Source of the DNA: Raphanus sativus
Lineage: Eukaryota; Streptophyta; Magnoliopsida; Brassicales; Brassicaceae
Assembly (NCBI RefSeq): GCF_000801105.2
Contig: NC_079515.1
Location: 37,037,407 to 37,101,406 of the forward strand
DNA length: 64,000 nt
Direction: 5' to 3'
The notes under the pieces are model-generated. The model was not told where the DNA came from. It made no database searches and saw only the letters and a program-made list of their open reading frames with translations. Made by a program: the position numbers and the translations under genes. Below, piece by piece: positions 33,046-45,558 of the stretch (within the stretch, counting starts at the first letter, position 1; each line of letters begins with the position of its first letter).

Positions 33046-33500
33046 TTGACAATTAATTTTGATATGCTCGGTGTGGAAGAGGAGCTCGGGACGGGAAACA
33101 ACGTCGTGGTGGAGCTGGGCGTCGAGCCGGAGGCGGTGGAGGCGGAGGATCCGGAGCTGAGTCCGGCGGAAGAGAACAAGGTGGAGGAAAAGGAGCGGAG
33201 GTGTCGTGGTGGAGCTGGACGTCGAGTCGGAGGCGGGGGATCCAGAGACGAGTACGGCGATGGAAGCGGAGATCCGGTAATGACTACAGCGGTGGAGGCG
33301 GATTCATCCAAAGGTAAGTGCGGCAGAAGAGGAGGCGGCGGAAAAGGAAGGGGAGGAGAAGGAAGAGGAGAGGGTGGGGCTGTGCGTTGAGGAGGCAGAG
33401 AGAGTGGGGCTGTGCATTGAGGAGGAGAGTGCGGCGGAGTTCCGGCGGTGAAAGGCTGTGGGGAGGAGGAGAGGATAAAAAGAGGAGGTGTGGTGATTAG
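33046..33500. other. G/purine-rich low-complexity island with opposing open frames
   Basis: A stretch of about 450 bp rich in GGAGG and GGCGG stands out in AT-rich DNA. It has internal direct repeats: GTGGTGGAGCTGG(G/A)CGTCGAG near 33105 and 33203, and GAGTGGGGCTGTGC near 33373 and 33401. Open frames exist on both strands: Glu/Gly/Arg-rich on plus, Ser/Pro/Thr-rich on minus. Such frames arise easily in repetitive purine tracts, and I recognise no family, so I do not call a gene. Confidence 0.5.
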
Positions 33501-33529
33501 GTATTATCAAAGATGAAGGGCACAATAGT

Positions 33530-36500
33530 CTTTAAAATAAATACACAGTTGCTAACACTGTAAATTGGTATATAGCTAAATACGAGATATGTTGTGTGTA
33601 CCTACTGCAATTTCTCTATTAAATTCTCGTTAGCAAAATAAAAACTAAATGTTAGAACCAGAAAATGTATTAAATTACGATATGGTATTTATTTGATTGA
33701 GATGTTCTTGTTTAACTGACTCTTTCAAAACTGGTAGACCAACTTAATTTGCAGCTTAAACCAACAAGCGTGATTTCTTTAAGAAAACAAAGAAAATAAC
33801 ATATTGACATTAATTTTCTCCATCGAGTGAAAATACACTTTAACTAGAATTATACTATTATACTATTATAATATAATAGAATAAGTTAACTAGAATTATA
33901 ATTAAAATACACTTCGAAATTGCTAGTGACTTTGGAAGAAATTCATAAGCAAATAGAAGTAAAACCGTGTGGAAAAAGTTCTTAAGCAAAAAAAAAAGTC
34001 AGCGTGGATAAATATGTTAAAACTCATATTCATCGATATAAAAGTGTACGGTTAAACCTATAAGGTAGAAGATGTCAACTGACTTAAGAAATTACAGTTT
34101 TGTTTTTTTAACATAAACACATCAATATATAAATAATCTAAATATGTATAATTAATTAAATATATATTTTTATATTTTAATTGCATATGTATAACAGTAT
34201 AAGATAATGTGTTTTAACTACAAAAATAAAAATAAAATAAAACAAGCAATTTAATGTTCTTCCCTCGAACATCGTCATTTTAAAATCGTATATGCATATA
34301 TAATAAATGTATATATTTCATTTATAAATCTTATACTATATATAAGCACAACATAACATATTAAAAGCAATCAATTAATATAGTATATAGTTTACAAAAA
34401 AAAAAATAGTATATAAGAGGTACATGGACGGTTGAGTATTAAATGTTATCCATGTAAAATCCACAACCGATCCCCTTTTTCAGGTTTACTCCTGGTCTTG
34501 ATTCTTCTACCGTCTAATAAATGAAGCCAAGTAACAATTTTTGTAGCAATGAAAGAAACACAGTGTTCTTAAAACATTTTAAGCGATAGACTATAGCGAT
34601 TATTTCTAAGTTATCTATAAATTTATAAATATAAGAATAATTAATATAAATTTTAATTTTATTAATTATGATAATTAAAATAGTATATTATAAAATAATA
34701 CTCCTTTCATTTTTAACGTATGATGTTTTATAGAGTTTATGTTTCAATATGCAAAATATTTTTATTTTTACGTAACTTTTAATTTTATTAAATTTTTGTA
34801 ACCAACAGTATTTTATTCTCTATTTTGTAATTTGTTGGATAGTTCTATTTTACTTTTGATGAAATCTTTAGACAAAATATAACTTTCTTAATTGTTGTGT
34901 ATATGTCTAAAATATCATATATTTTGGAACACGTGAAGTATGATTTTTTTTATTTCTTTCATATTAAATTGAATTTTGTTTCAATTTATTAATACATACT
35001 AGTATATAATAGTTACATTTTTAGTTTTGTCATTACGTAATTATTAAAAATTTATAATATTTATTTTAAATGTAATTAGGAATAAAAGAGATAAATTAAA
35101 GTAAAATTTTGCATTGAAGTAAAAAATTACATTTATTTCATAACTGAAACTTTATTATACAACGACCCTTAATTGAAAATATAGAGTATTATATACTATT
35201 AGTCATGAGATTTAATCTGTTATAATACATATATTTAGTAAATTATTATAATTTGTAGAGTTTAGACCGTGTAAAATTTAAATTATGTCGAGTCACAGTA
35301 GTTAGAGTTTTCTTGAATACTTAAAAGAAAATTCATTATCAGATTCAACTTTTACTTGTGACTTCTTTCATATACTCAAATATTTGAAATATCCAGTCCA
35401 CACGTTGTGACAGAAGAGCAAGTAGAGACTGTAGACGAGTTTTTGGAATGAATCAGTCAACAAGAGACTATAAATCCAGCAAAGGTCAACAAAGCAAAAA
35501 GTGACCGTACTCTCTCTCGGGAAAAGGTGAGCAATGATAGAGAGAGTACGAGTCTGCGAGACGGTGCACCGAAACGTACGTGGTTCGCTTCACTCTTACT
35601 TGTCGTCGCGTCGGTGCACTTTATACACTTTTTACTGAAACCAACCCCGCGTCTTCTTTTGGAATCTTGCGGCTACGTTCTTTTGGTCTGTTTGCATATC
35701 TTTTTCTTCTTGATACCATAATATTTTTTTAATAAAAATGATTTTACCCTTATAGAGAATCCTCTCTGGCACAGTGGCACTATTTAATTCGTCATTGTGC
35801 TTCTTAGCTGGCCACCGGCTGTTACGCGATCGCTCTCTCATCCTTTGACTTTATTTCTTGCTACTGCGTAACCATTTACTACCAAGAACTAACCATTTAG
35901 TAGTATCAGTTAACAACGGGTTTTAGCATCTAATCTTGTCTATTGGTGTTATTTATAATCTGAGCCGAGTTTTTCATAAGTTTCTTTGGTAATTAATCAT
36001 GTTAAAAGGAAGTTAAGTTGGACAAAATTTCCGATTGGTGCAAGTCATTTTTGCTTATTTTTCTGTATCTTTCTAATTTCGTGAGATGCTCTCATAATGA
36101 CTTTCCATAGTTTTTTACTTGGGGAAATGATTCCAATTGTTAAAAGATTATTCAACTTGTACCTATTACATGTTGGTTTATTATTACTACTAAAAAGTAT
36201 ATAATCATTGAATGCATTTAATTGGGGACCAATAAACTTTACACGAACCAATTATAATTATGCAATCGTATTTAAGAAGCTTATATGATTATATAATTGT
36301 CCGATGTAAACTAATGAAATCGGACTGTCGTAATTACCATTTAACAGATCTCAAGATTCTCGTAGACATTAAAAAGTGTCATTAACTTGAATGAATGCCG
36401 TCAAAAAGATACGGTTGTCTCCATGTTAGGTACGGTGTCGTACTTGAAAGCAGACATCAGCCTCGTGGTTTGATGTGAACTTGACACGTCGTGAGCTTAC

Positions 36501-37876
36501 CGACGTCTCTGTACGGTCCGAAGTTACGTCAAAGTATACCCTTTTTAAATAGTTTTTTTCAAAATGTAAATAGTTAATGTGCTAAGAACTGAATCTAATA
36601 GGCAGCCTACTAATATGCTTGGTTTTATATAGTTTCGAGATCAATCGAAATAGATATAATGGAATCCAAGTTCACGATTTTGTGATCAGGAAACATCTAT
36701 TTTTCCGTGAAATAGTATTATTTGTTGGATGTTTCCAATTCAAATGACCGCATATGGATTATATATAAACAAAAAAAAAAACAGGATGACTTACATTTCG
36801 ATAATGCTACTGTATTGTTTGTTTGAGTATTTGAAACTGGTATTATCACGTTAATTAAATTTGTCACGAGTTTGTGAACTTAGTATAAATGTTGAAAGTT
36901 CTGGATTCATTAGAACTTTGATAAAAGGAATGCCACGGTAATATACTAACATTAATTAGTTGGGTTTCTGATTAACAAAACAAGTGACCTTCCTTGCTAG
37001 TACTATTTCTCAAAAAAAAAAACTTCCTTACTAGTTACTACTATTAACCATTCACTCATTGACATCCGAGCCGACAGTTGTATCCACTTATTAGTATATA
37101 CTATATATATTTCAAAATACTAGTGTTAATGCTCGATGAAGGGAATAAAATCAGCCCAATATATACAACTTATTGATTTTATGATTCTTGTTATCCGGAT
37201 ACATATGTCAAATATCTTTTTGGTATCTGTTTCTAAAGGATTCTAAAAACCAAGTACTAAAAGTTTACAATTTTTTGTTTGAATTATACACATACTTATA
37301 GATCCAAACTTTTATTTATACGACGTCTATGTTAAAATGGGCATAACTGTATCTATATACTTGTAACCAGCATTTATGCGTAGCTGATATTATTAGTTAG
37401 AGATATAACCACTGATAGTAATACATGGTTTCCTAACAAAAAAATTGCCTATTAATCATTTCAAATCGACGTGTTTGAGTGAATTATAACCATGTGGTTT
37501 TGTATGATAACTTTGAGTTCGCTTGGTACTGAGTTATTTCTTTCAATCAAATCAAAGCTGTTAGGATCTTTTCATTTATAAAAGTGGGTAAAATGGTAGA
37601 ATGAGATATAGGGTACAACTTTTTTTTTTGGAAGTGGGTACAACTTTGTTGAATCGGATTATTTAAGTGCTATGATCCATAATAACAAATAACATTGAAA
37701 TTTTTTAATCAACCGTATGCTGGTGAAAAGTAGTTGTGATTGTCTGATTTTTTAAGCAGTTCATTATCGTAGCATGTTTCAAACCAAAACAACGCTTCAA
37801 CCTCTGATTATTTGTATTCTCATCAAACTGTATTATTAATCAAACCCGTAATGGCATTAGTACATTAATGCAATGC
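33530..37876. other. AT-rich intergenic DNA left of copy B
   Basis: No confident gene in 4.3 kb. Two places are less AT-rich. Around 35450-35640, a TATAAAT (35470) lies between two GTCAAC W-box-type motifs and upstream of a 34-codon frame starting at 35534. Around 36400-36540, several ACGT cores occur (GACACGTCG, GACGTC). The rest is low complexity. Confidence 0.5.
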
Positions 37877-39853
37877 AAAAAGAGTGTACTGAGATTACTT
37901 TTGGAATAATTTATTTGGCATATCTCATACGCGCATGTGCACGGAGCACGGTGGCTTTATGCTAAGTTTTTTTTTTTTTTTTTTTGCTAAAGCTTTATGC
38001 TACGTTTCGACCGATGATTTAACATAATATTGCTATTATTTTTCTCTCTTGGGGACAAATTAATTATTGTTATGCGTACTTTAGGCAAATATTAATATAT
38101 ACGAATTTAATGTTTATCTTGTCGGTTATGCTGAAACGAGTATTTACGTGGTGTATCACATCAATTCGCTTCTATAAAAATATTTTTATACATTTTTTTC
38201 AACGAGGAGAAATCCATTTTTCTTATCTCTAAAACGTATCTTTTTCTTTACGCGTCTCATTTTATCCATGTACGATGATATAATAGTATAAATGTACGTA
38301 TCTCACTACGTACGTATGATGTGTAAAAGTTACGCATACATGTGACCTCTTGTTCAAACTCACTTTTTCTTCGCCGTATCAGTTTTGTAGTACATGTTAA
38401 TATTTAAAATATATAAGGATACCTAAAGGTTTTAGTTTTAAAATGAACATTAAGATTTTTATTTTTGTAAACTAAAATTGTTAAAAAAATATATTGTTTG
38501 GTTAATTATGACAATATATATTCGCGTAAACCAGTAAATCATGATTGTCTAAGTTATGTCAATTTTATCTACCTTGGCGACCTTTCACTTTGGTTAACTT
38601 ATGCCAATTAACAAAAAAAAATGCATCTATTAGGAATATTTGTTATCACCGTTGTAACTAATGTACACGTTTTTGGTTAATATCTGTTTATCGTTGGTCG
38701 ATTGTATAATGGGTTAATATAAAATATACTAAATGACGTACCATTTGACTAAACTTGTTGCTGAATAAAGATGCATTCGGTTTAAAAGTTTAGATATGTT
38801 GAGTTTGTTAGAGGGACATATAAGCAGACAAGTCGCTATCAATTTAATTGTCAAGAGAAAGTGTATATATGCATGTATTATGTGGTACTCACCTCTTAAA
38901 TATTAAACACATCACTTATTTTTGTTTGTTGTTGTTTGGTTTTGGTATATTTACAAAATAAAATCAATCTCCAAATATTTTTAATCCTGTTAATTCTGTC
39001 AACCCACCAAAAACACTACTAATATAATACAGTAGTATTCTGTGGGTCGCCACGAAAGGAAGAAAGAAATTTCTGTAATCGCAGTCGATTTAAAAAACCA
39101 TCGTATGCTACTTTAAAATTGTAAACATTGATAAAACTCAAAAAAAAAAAATCCAACAAGTAGTATTCACCTAATAAAATTTCACGTATGCAACTACCTG
39201 ATCATTTTAATATAGTGAAGTTAGAAATTCTACTTCAATCCAAAATAAATAATAGAAATTCTACTAATCCAATACTCCAGGAAATGGTCAAACTCAGATG
39301 GTAAAAAATGGGCTTAGTCATACAAGTATATATACTACTACTATTTATTATTGGGTTGCTGATTTTCAATGGAAGTTTTAAAAACTAAAAGCAAACATTA
39401 TAAAGGTCATTATGAATGCCATTTACGAAAAAAAAAAAAACATTACAAAGGTCACGACTTAACATTATTATTATTTTATAAAATAAAAATTATCTGTAAA
39501 AAATGATTCAAGTAAAACTAATCAATCGCAAGTAGATCTGTATGGTCATCATATACATATTCCTAAACAAAATAGAAGTTACTTACATTAGTCTCTAAAA
39601 TATTTTTTCAGTAAGTCATTATTTTCTGTAAATATAATCGTTAGTTAATAGTAATAATATTTGATAACCTTTAAATACTTTTTTTAGTTTTTGGATAATT
39701 AACTGAGTAAATAAAGTAAAATCTTAGTTGAACCTTTGACCTAGTATGAATATTCTGACAAACACGTGGTTAGAAATATCGCCGCTTCTCTCTCTCTCTC
39801 TATCTAAATCTCTCTCTATCCTGTCTTGTCGCTCTGGAGCTGGACGGTATTAT

Positions 39854-39861
39854 TATATAAA
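39854..39861 (+). promoter_or_regulatory. TATA box of IQM2 copy B
   Basis: TATATAAA, identical in sequence and spacing to 1978-1985, upstream of the same 5'UTR exon (donor at 40068) and 5'UTR intron. Confidence 0.6.
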
Positions 39862-40373
39862 CTCCAGCGCTGAAGAGTTTTGTAACTTGCGATTTGTGAA
39901 CTTCATCTTCTCCTTCTCACTCCAAGAAAAAAAAACAAGAACAAAGAGACCTCACGAATCATCCTCTCAAGAAACATACGAGATTCAAAAGAAGATTCAA
40001 GAAGAGTTAACAGAAAGTTTCAAGATTCCTTGAGCGAGCTTTTTCAAGTGCCAACCGTATATTCGAGGTACTTATTCATCTCCACCACGACCAAGTGTTC
40101 TTTTTTTTCAACTTCTCAGTGGGTTTATGCTCTATCTTCTAGATCCAAGAATTTCTGTTTTTTTTTTCTTTTTCAAACTCTGTTTCCTTGGCTGAATCTA
40201 TTGATAAGTTGTGTGTATTTGTGTGTGTGTGAAACTTCACTTGGAGCTCTGTTTATAATATATTCACATCCCTGTTTATGTATTTATATATATAATGTAT
40301 GAGTCAGATGTAACAGATTCTTGATGTTTCACTTTCAGGTCAGAGCCTCTCTGTTCTCATTGGGATCTGCTGA

Positions 40374-42510
40374 ATGGGTGTATCATTCTCCTGTCCCTTC
40401 GCCGAGCAAGACGAAGTGGAGGCTGCTCTAGACTCCGTCACGGTTAAGTCCATAAGCTTAGGTGACGACGACGAGTGCAAAACTCCAAAGAGATCTGTCA
40501 ACTTCAACGACAAAACTCTAGAGCCCACTATCTTGAAATCTATGGGATCTGGTGGTAAGATGGTTGTTGAGAAATCCGTTAGCTTCAAAGGGATGCAGCT
40601 AGAGAGGATGATCTCGCTTAACAGGTCGGTTTTGAAAGAAGATTTCACCAAAGAGAATGGCTTCGAGCTAGAAGACAATGCCATCTCAGTTCTTGATCCG
40701 AGTAACCCTAAACATGAAGCTGCCATCAAGTTACAGAAAGTTTACAAGAGCTTCCGTACTAGGCGAAAGCTCGCTGATTGTGCAGTGCTCGTGGAGCAAA
40801 GCTGGTTAGTGTTTTTGATCTCAAGAACTCAAGAAGAAACTTCTTGTGTGTTTATTGTGATCTAATGTTTGTGTGTTCTGTTTCCATCAACAGGTGGAAG
40901 CTATTGGACTTTGCTGAGCTGAAGAGAAGTTCTATATCATTCTTTGAGATTGAGAAAAACGAAACAGCAGTATCCAGGTGGACTAGAGCTAGGACCAGAG
41001 CAGCTAAGGTTGGTAAAGGTTTGTCAAAGAATGAAAAGGCACAAAAGCTTGCTTTACAACACTGGCTTGAAGCTGTAAGTTGTAGAGAGAGACTAATCAA
41101 TAGTTACATTTTTCTATTTTTCTACCACTTTTTTTGGATTGTAACTTAATCTAATCTTGGTTTTATGCAACAGATTGACCCGAGACATCGGTATGGACAC
41201 AACTTGCACTTTTACTACAACAAGTGGCTTCATTCTCAGAGTAGAGAACCTTTCTTCTACTGGTAACTAACTAGCTCTTTTTTTTTTCATTTCTTTCAAA
41301 AGGTTTAAGCTATCAAGAAGACTTAACTTAGATGTGTTTGATTGAAATGTATCAGGCTTGATATTGGCGAGGGGAAAGAAGTAAATATTATGGAGAAGTG
41401 TACTAGATTGAAACTTCAGCAACAGTGCATCAAGTACCTTGGTCCGGTTAGTATCTATTTCTGTTACCTGTTCAACAAGTAACCTTACCAACAAAACTAG
41501 AAACTTATTTCTTGTTGTTCTTATCATGTTTTGTGTAGATGGAAAGGAAAGCTTATGAGGTTATTGTGAAAGAGGGCAAGTTCTTCTACAAGAACAGTGG
41601 AGAAATGCTTCAAACTTCATCAATGGAAGATAGTGATTCCAAATGGATCTTTGTGCTCAGCACATCTAAAGTGTTGTACATTGGGAAGAAGAAGAAGGGT
41701 GTGTTTCAACATTCAAGCTTCTTAGCTGGAGGAGCTACTGTTGCTGCAGGAAGATTAATTGTTGAGAATGGTGTTCTCAAAGCTGTTTGGCCACATAGTG
41801 GTCATTATCAACCTACTGAAGAGAACTTCTTGGACTTTCTTTCTTTCCTTGGAGAGAACAATGTTGATATCACTGATGTAAAGGTAAGAAAACAGATTTG
41901 ACTGATCCTAAGTTTTGTGAGGATTATTATTTTTCTAATAAGTGTTTTATTTTGTGTGTATCAGATGAGTCCTACAGATGAAGATGAGTTCTCCATCTTC
42001 AAACAGAGAAGCACTCATATGAGAAACCATTCTTTGGAAGAGGATTTGGAGGCTGAGAAGACTGTGATGGCTGATCCAAGAGAGGAAGAAACAACAACGG
42101 TGATGGCTAATATCGAAACACCAATAGTGATTGAGTCTGAATCAATGCCTTCAGAGCAGAGCTCACCAATAGGAGGAGGAGGAGAAGAAGAAGAAGCCAA
42201 GGAGAGTGAAGTAGTCAAGATTCCAGAAGAATCAATCCTAAAAAGGATAAATTCGAAGAAGGAAACTAGATCTTTCCAACTTGGGAAACAACTATCATGC
42301 AAATGGACAACAGGTGCAGGACCAAGGATCGGTTGTGTGAGAGATTACCCATCAGAGCTTCAGTTTCAAGCTCTGGAACAAGTCAACTTGTCTCCGAGAA
42401 GTGCTTTTGGTTCAAGACTCTACTTCTCCTCCTCCTCTCGAACGCAAAGGCATCAGATGTCACCGTTATGGCGAGGAATGTCATTACCTGCGGACATCAC
42501 ACAGTTATAA
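40374..42510 (+). CDS. IQM2: IQM2-like calmodulin-binding IQ-motif protein, copy B
   Basis: Exons 40374-40804, 40894-41074, 41174-41262, 41356-41446, 41539-41883 and 41965-42510 have the same lengths as in copy A and give 560 intact residues. The IQ helix is unchanged. Ten substitutions were counted by eye, among them Y91F, V103A, one H to N after FFEIEK, one P to T in EKCPRLK, and V/I and E/K changes near KAYEV. Introns differ by small indels (2 bp longer in the first coding intron). Both copies could be functional. Confidence 0.93.
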
Positions 42511-42959
42511 CTTATAACTGATGAAAGTTATTGAAATCTTATCTATTCTTTTTGTGTGAATAGAGAAGATGATGACTTAGAAATTCTTTTGTATCATTTT
42601 TTTCTCCCCAGAGCAGCATTTCATTTGTTTATTTGGTTTCTTGTGAAACAAGAAATCGCAGGTTAAAAAGTGTTTTAGATTCTTTTTCTAGGCTTTAAGA
42701 CACGTTTTTAAAAACTGTTCTTCACTTTTACCTTTCTAGCTTGATTTTCAGGAAAACTCAGTGACCTATGGACGGACTTGTGTTGTGGTATCAAGTTTGG
42801 GTTTTAAAAAGGCCCATTAAAATGTTAGATTGCTCGGTACAACAAGAACCATGCCTAGAGTCCCATGCTTCTCTAGTCTCCACCTACCAAATGAAATCAA
42901 GTTTACTACTTATCAAAAGTAAACTGTTTTTTTTTAAATGTCTATGTCACAATATGACG

Positions 42960-43710
42960 CAGGCCCGGCCCTGACCTAAAGCTCATAAAGCATGTGCTTT
43001 AAGTGCCAACGTTTATCAATATATTAGGGGCGCCAAATTGCAAAGATTCTATTTAGACTAGTGCTTCAATTGTATGTCACTTGTTCTTTAGGTGGCAGTT
43101 TCGAATCCAGATTTTTGTTTGTTTTTTTCCCTAATAATTTTCTTTTCATAATGATTACAAATACTACGTGCTTGATTTCTAAAATAATCTTGATTTCCTT
43201 TTAAAATCTAATAAAACATAACTATAAAATATTAGATTATGCTCTCTCTTTGAAATTCAACAAAAAGTTTCAAGTTAAAACTAATGTTAAACTAATTTAA
43301 TTAAATTCTAGTTGTTTTCATTTATAGATATAAAATCTATATAAGAAACGTGAGTGTCGAGAAATATTGTCAAAAACTATAAGGATGGTTGAAATGTCAG
43401 AACTTTTATACGGAATGACAAATAACATAAATATAAAATATATTAAAATTAACATGTTTTATAAAATGAAGTGCATAAATATCAATGACTTTCCCATTTT
43501 TCTTACAAAATAATTGAATAATTGTGATCTTCTTACTTTTAAACGAAAAGAATATTGGTAGCTATATACTGTATTTTAATAATGAAAATAAATTTAAATA
43601 CATTTTGTATTATTCTGATTAAATGATTAAAAATGCCAAAATAAAATATTATAGAGGGGCATAATTTTCTTAATGTGATTTAGGCGCCAATAAACACAGG
43701 ACCGGCACTG
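42960..43710. mobile_element. Non-autonomous hAT-like element (751 bp) inserted in copy B
   Basis: Imperfect terminal inverted repeats are CAGGCCCGGCCCTG at the left and CAGTGCCGGTCCTG read from the right. The 8-bp target ATATGACG is duplicated on both sides (42952-42959 and 43711-43718), as hAT transposases make. Copy A has a single ATATGACG near 5083, the empty site. Subterminal GGGGCGCC (43027) and GGCGCC (43683) recall hAT subterminal repeats. There is no long reading frame. Confidence 0.92.
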
Positions 43711-44422
43711 ATATGACGTTTTGGTTCTTACTTTTTTTTCTTACGGCTGCAATGTCAACAGATATAGTTTGTTATTTTATTAGGGGTTGACTTTGTTATA
43801 GCACCTCTAAAAACTTGAAAAAGAACATCAAAACTTAAACTATTTATCGTCGTGGATAGACCAAGTTAGATTGTTTGTGACAAAAAAAAGACCAAGTTAT
43901 ATTATTTTTTTCCCAGATAGAACAAGTTAGATATAAATCTTACATATGACGTCCATATATATCTGACATTTGATTTTATAATTATCATGATTAACAAGTT
44001 ACTAACTAAAACTATTAAACGTATGTATGACTTTTTGTATTACTATAATATTTGATTCATTACTAAAAGTAGTAACTCACAACCAAACGAAACCAACAAA
44101 ATCAATCCATGACATTTGAAAATTTCTCATTTGAGTCATGAATAACACTACTTGTATAAGTATAACTAATTTTACCACAAAAATCTACATTTTTGTAAAA
44201 ATTCGAACAGATATATAATCATTTGTATTCTATACTTAAAATATTTGTATAAAAATGACGAGTTAATCTCTTTTCTTTGTCAAAATTAATGTTCTATACT
44301 TAAAATTTTGTTTAAGTAATTCGCTAAGAGCCTATGTTTAACAGAAACATGGCACTTTCCAAAGCTTTGCCATATCCAAATATACTGACTAAAATTTTGA
44401 AATATTACTAATTTAATACAAA

Positions 44423-45353
44423 CTAGATCTTGACCCGCCCAACCGGGCGGGTATTTATTTTATGTTTTAAGTTTTTTTATTTATAAATGATATATTTATA
44501 ATATTTAAACATAAATTTAGATTGAAAATTAACATTTGTAGTTATAATAAAAATTAAGTTTAAAAAACTATTTTGATATAAATTTTAAATTCCGAATTCA
44601 AATAATATAGAGATGGGTCATAATTTTTTCCAATTCTAAAATCTTAGCATTATTAATAAAAAAATAAAATAATTTATAAATAAATAAAATATGTAAACAT
44701 ATTTGAAATTAAAATAAATTTGTTTAAAAAAATCTTACGCCATTGTTGTTTATTTCTATAGTTTGACCCGTGGCTGTATAAATATTTGATTTCACTTCAA
44801 TTTTTTTCTTTGTTCTAATGATAATATCTATATATATATATATAAATTAATATGTATTACATAATTGTTAGTATAACATTTTAAAACAAAAAAAAAATAT
44901 TTATTACTTTAAATAATTATATTATATGATTTTAGTCGTCTATTATATCACAGTGTATCATATAAAAAATCTAATATTTATAACTAATTGGACTTATATT
45001 ATAAAAGTGTTATACTAACAATTTATAAATAAAATATTTTATATTTTATTTATATGATATATAAATTGATTTTGATGTGTGATTTTTATTTTATTATTTT
45101 TATTAATAAGTATTGAAAAATATTTAATGTTAACAAAAAGTTATAAAGAAATTTATTTTGGTTAAGATTCATTCTATTAAAGAAATCTATTATTTAAATT
45201 AGGAAAATACATTAAATACTTAAATCTATCATTTAAATAAGGAAAATACAAAATTCTCTACTATCTTTGTTACCAAACAAAATTTAATTTTTTTAAACTC
45301 TTATCCCTATTACCAAACAAAAGCTTAAAGTACTTCTACTTTAATAAGATAGA
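44423..45353 (-). mobile_element. Non-autonomous Helitron (931 bp) in the F6'H1 copy B promoter
   Basis: On the minus strand it begins TCTATCTTATTAAAGTAGAA (from 45353) and ends with a hairpin (GGGCGGGT/ACCCGCCC arms at 44433-44452) before CTAG at 44423. It is inserted precisely between the A and T that are adjacent in copy A (5795/5796). Its right end is about 80 bp upstream of the F6'H1 TATA tract and 205 bp upstream of the ATG. Its 5' end nearly matches that of the Helitron at 25743, so the two belong to one family. No Rep/helicase gene inside. Confidence 0.93.
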
Positions 45354-45432
45354 TGTAATTTTCGCTCTTTTTTTTAAATAAAGGAAATAAAGCGGGAAGC
45401 CTAAAACGGCAGAAGAAGCATGGTGAGAGCCA

Positions 45433-45436
45433 TATA
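45433..45436 (+). promoter_or_regulatory. Shortened TATA tract of F6'H1 copy B
   Basis: The context GAGAGCCATATAGG has TATA where copy A has TATATA. The sequence is otherwise the same, apart from a second small indel in the 5'UTR (AAACAAGAAAC against AAACAAAAGAAAC). Confidence 0.5.
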
Positions 45437-45558
45437 GGTCGTTAGCTCATTTGTCGTTCCCTTCTCTGTTAAATACTTTCTCCTCTCTGTAACTAATCTC
45501 CACAACACAATTAAAATCCTAAACAAGAAACAAATAAAGCTTTCAAACTCCAAACAAA

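Noticed and set aside
35527..35721. 64-codon hydrophobic frame
   Set aside because: It has no ATG (begins at GTG), no family resemblance and no intron/exon context.
43060..43120. tRNA-like B-box (GTTTCGAATCC) inside the hAT element
   Set aside because: A single degenerate box without a foldable tRNA; the element ends and target duplication are those of hAT, not a SINE.
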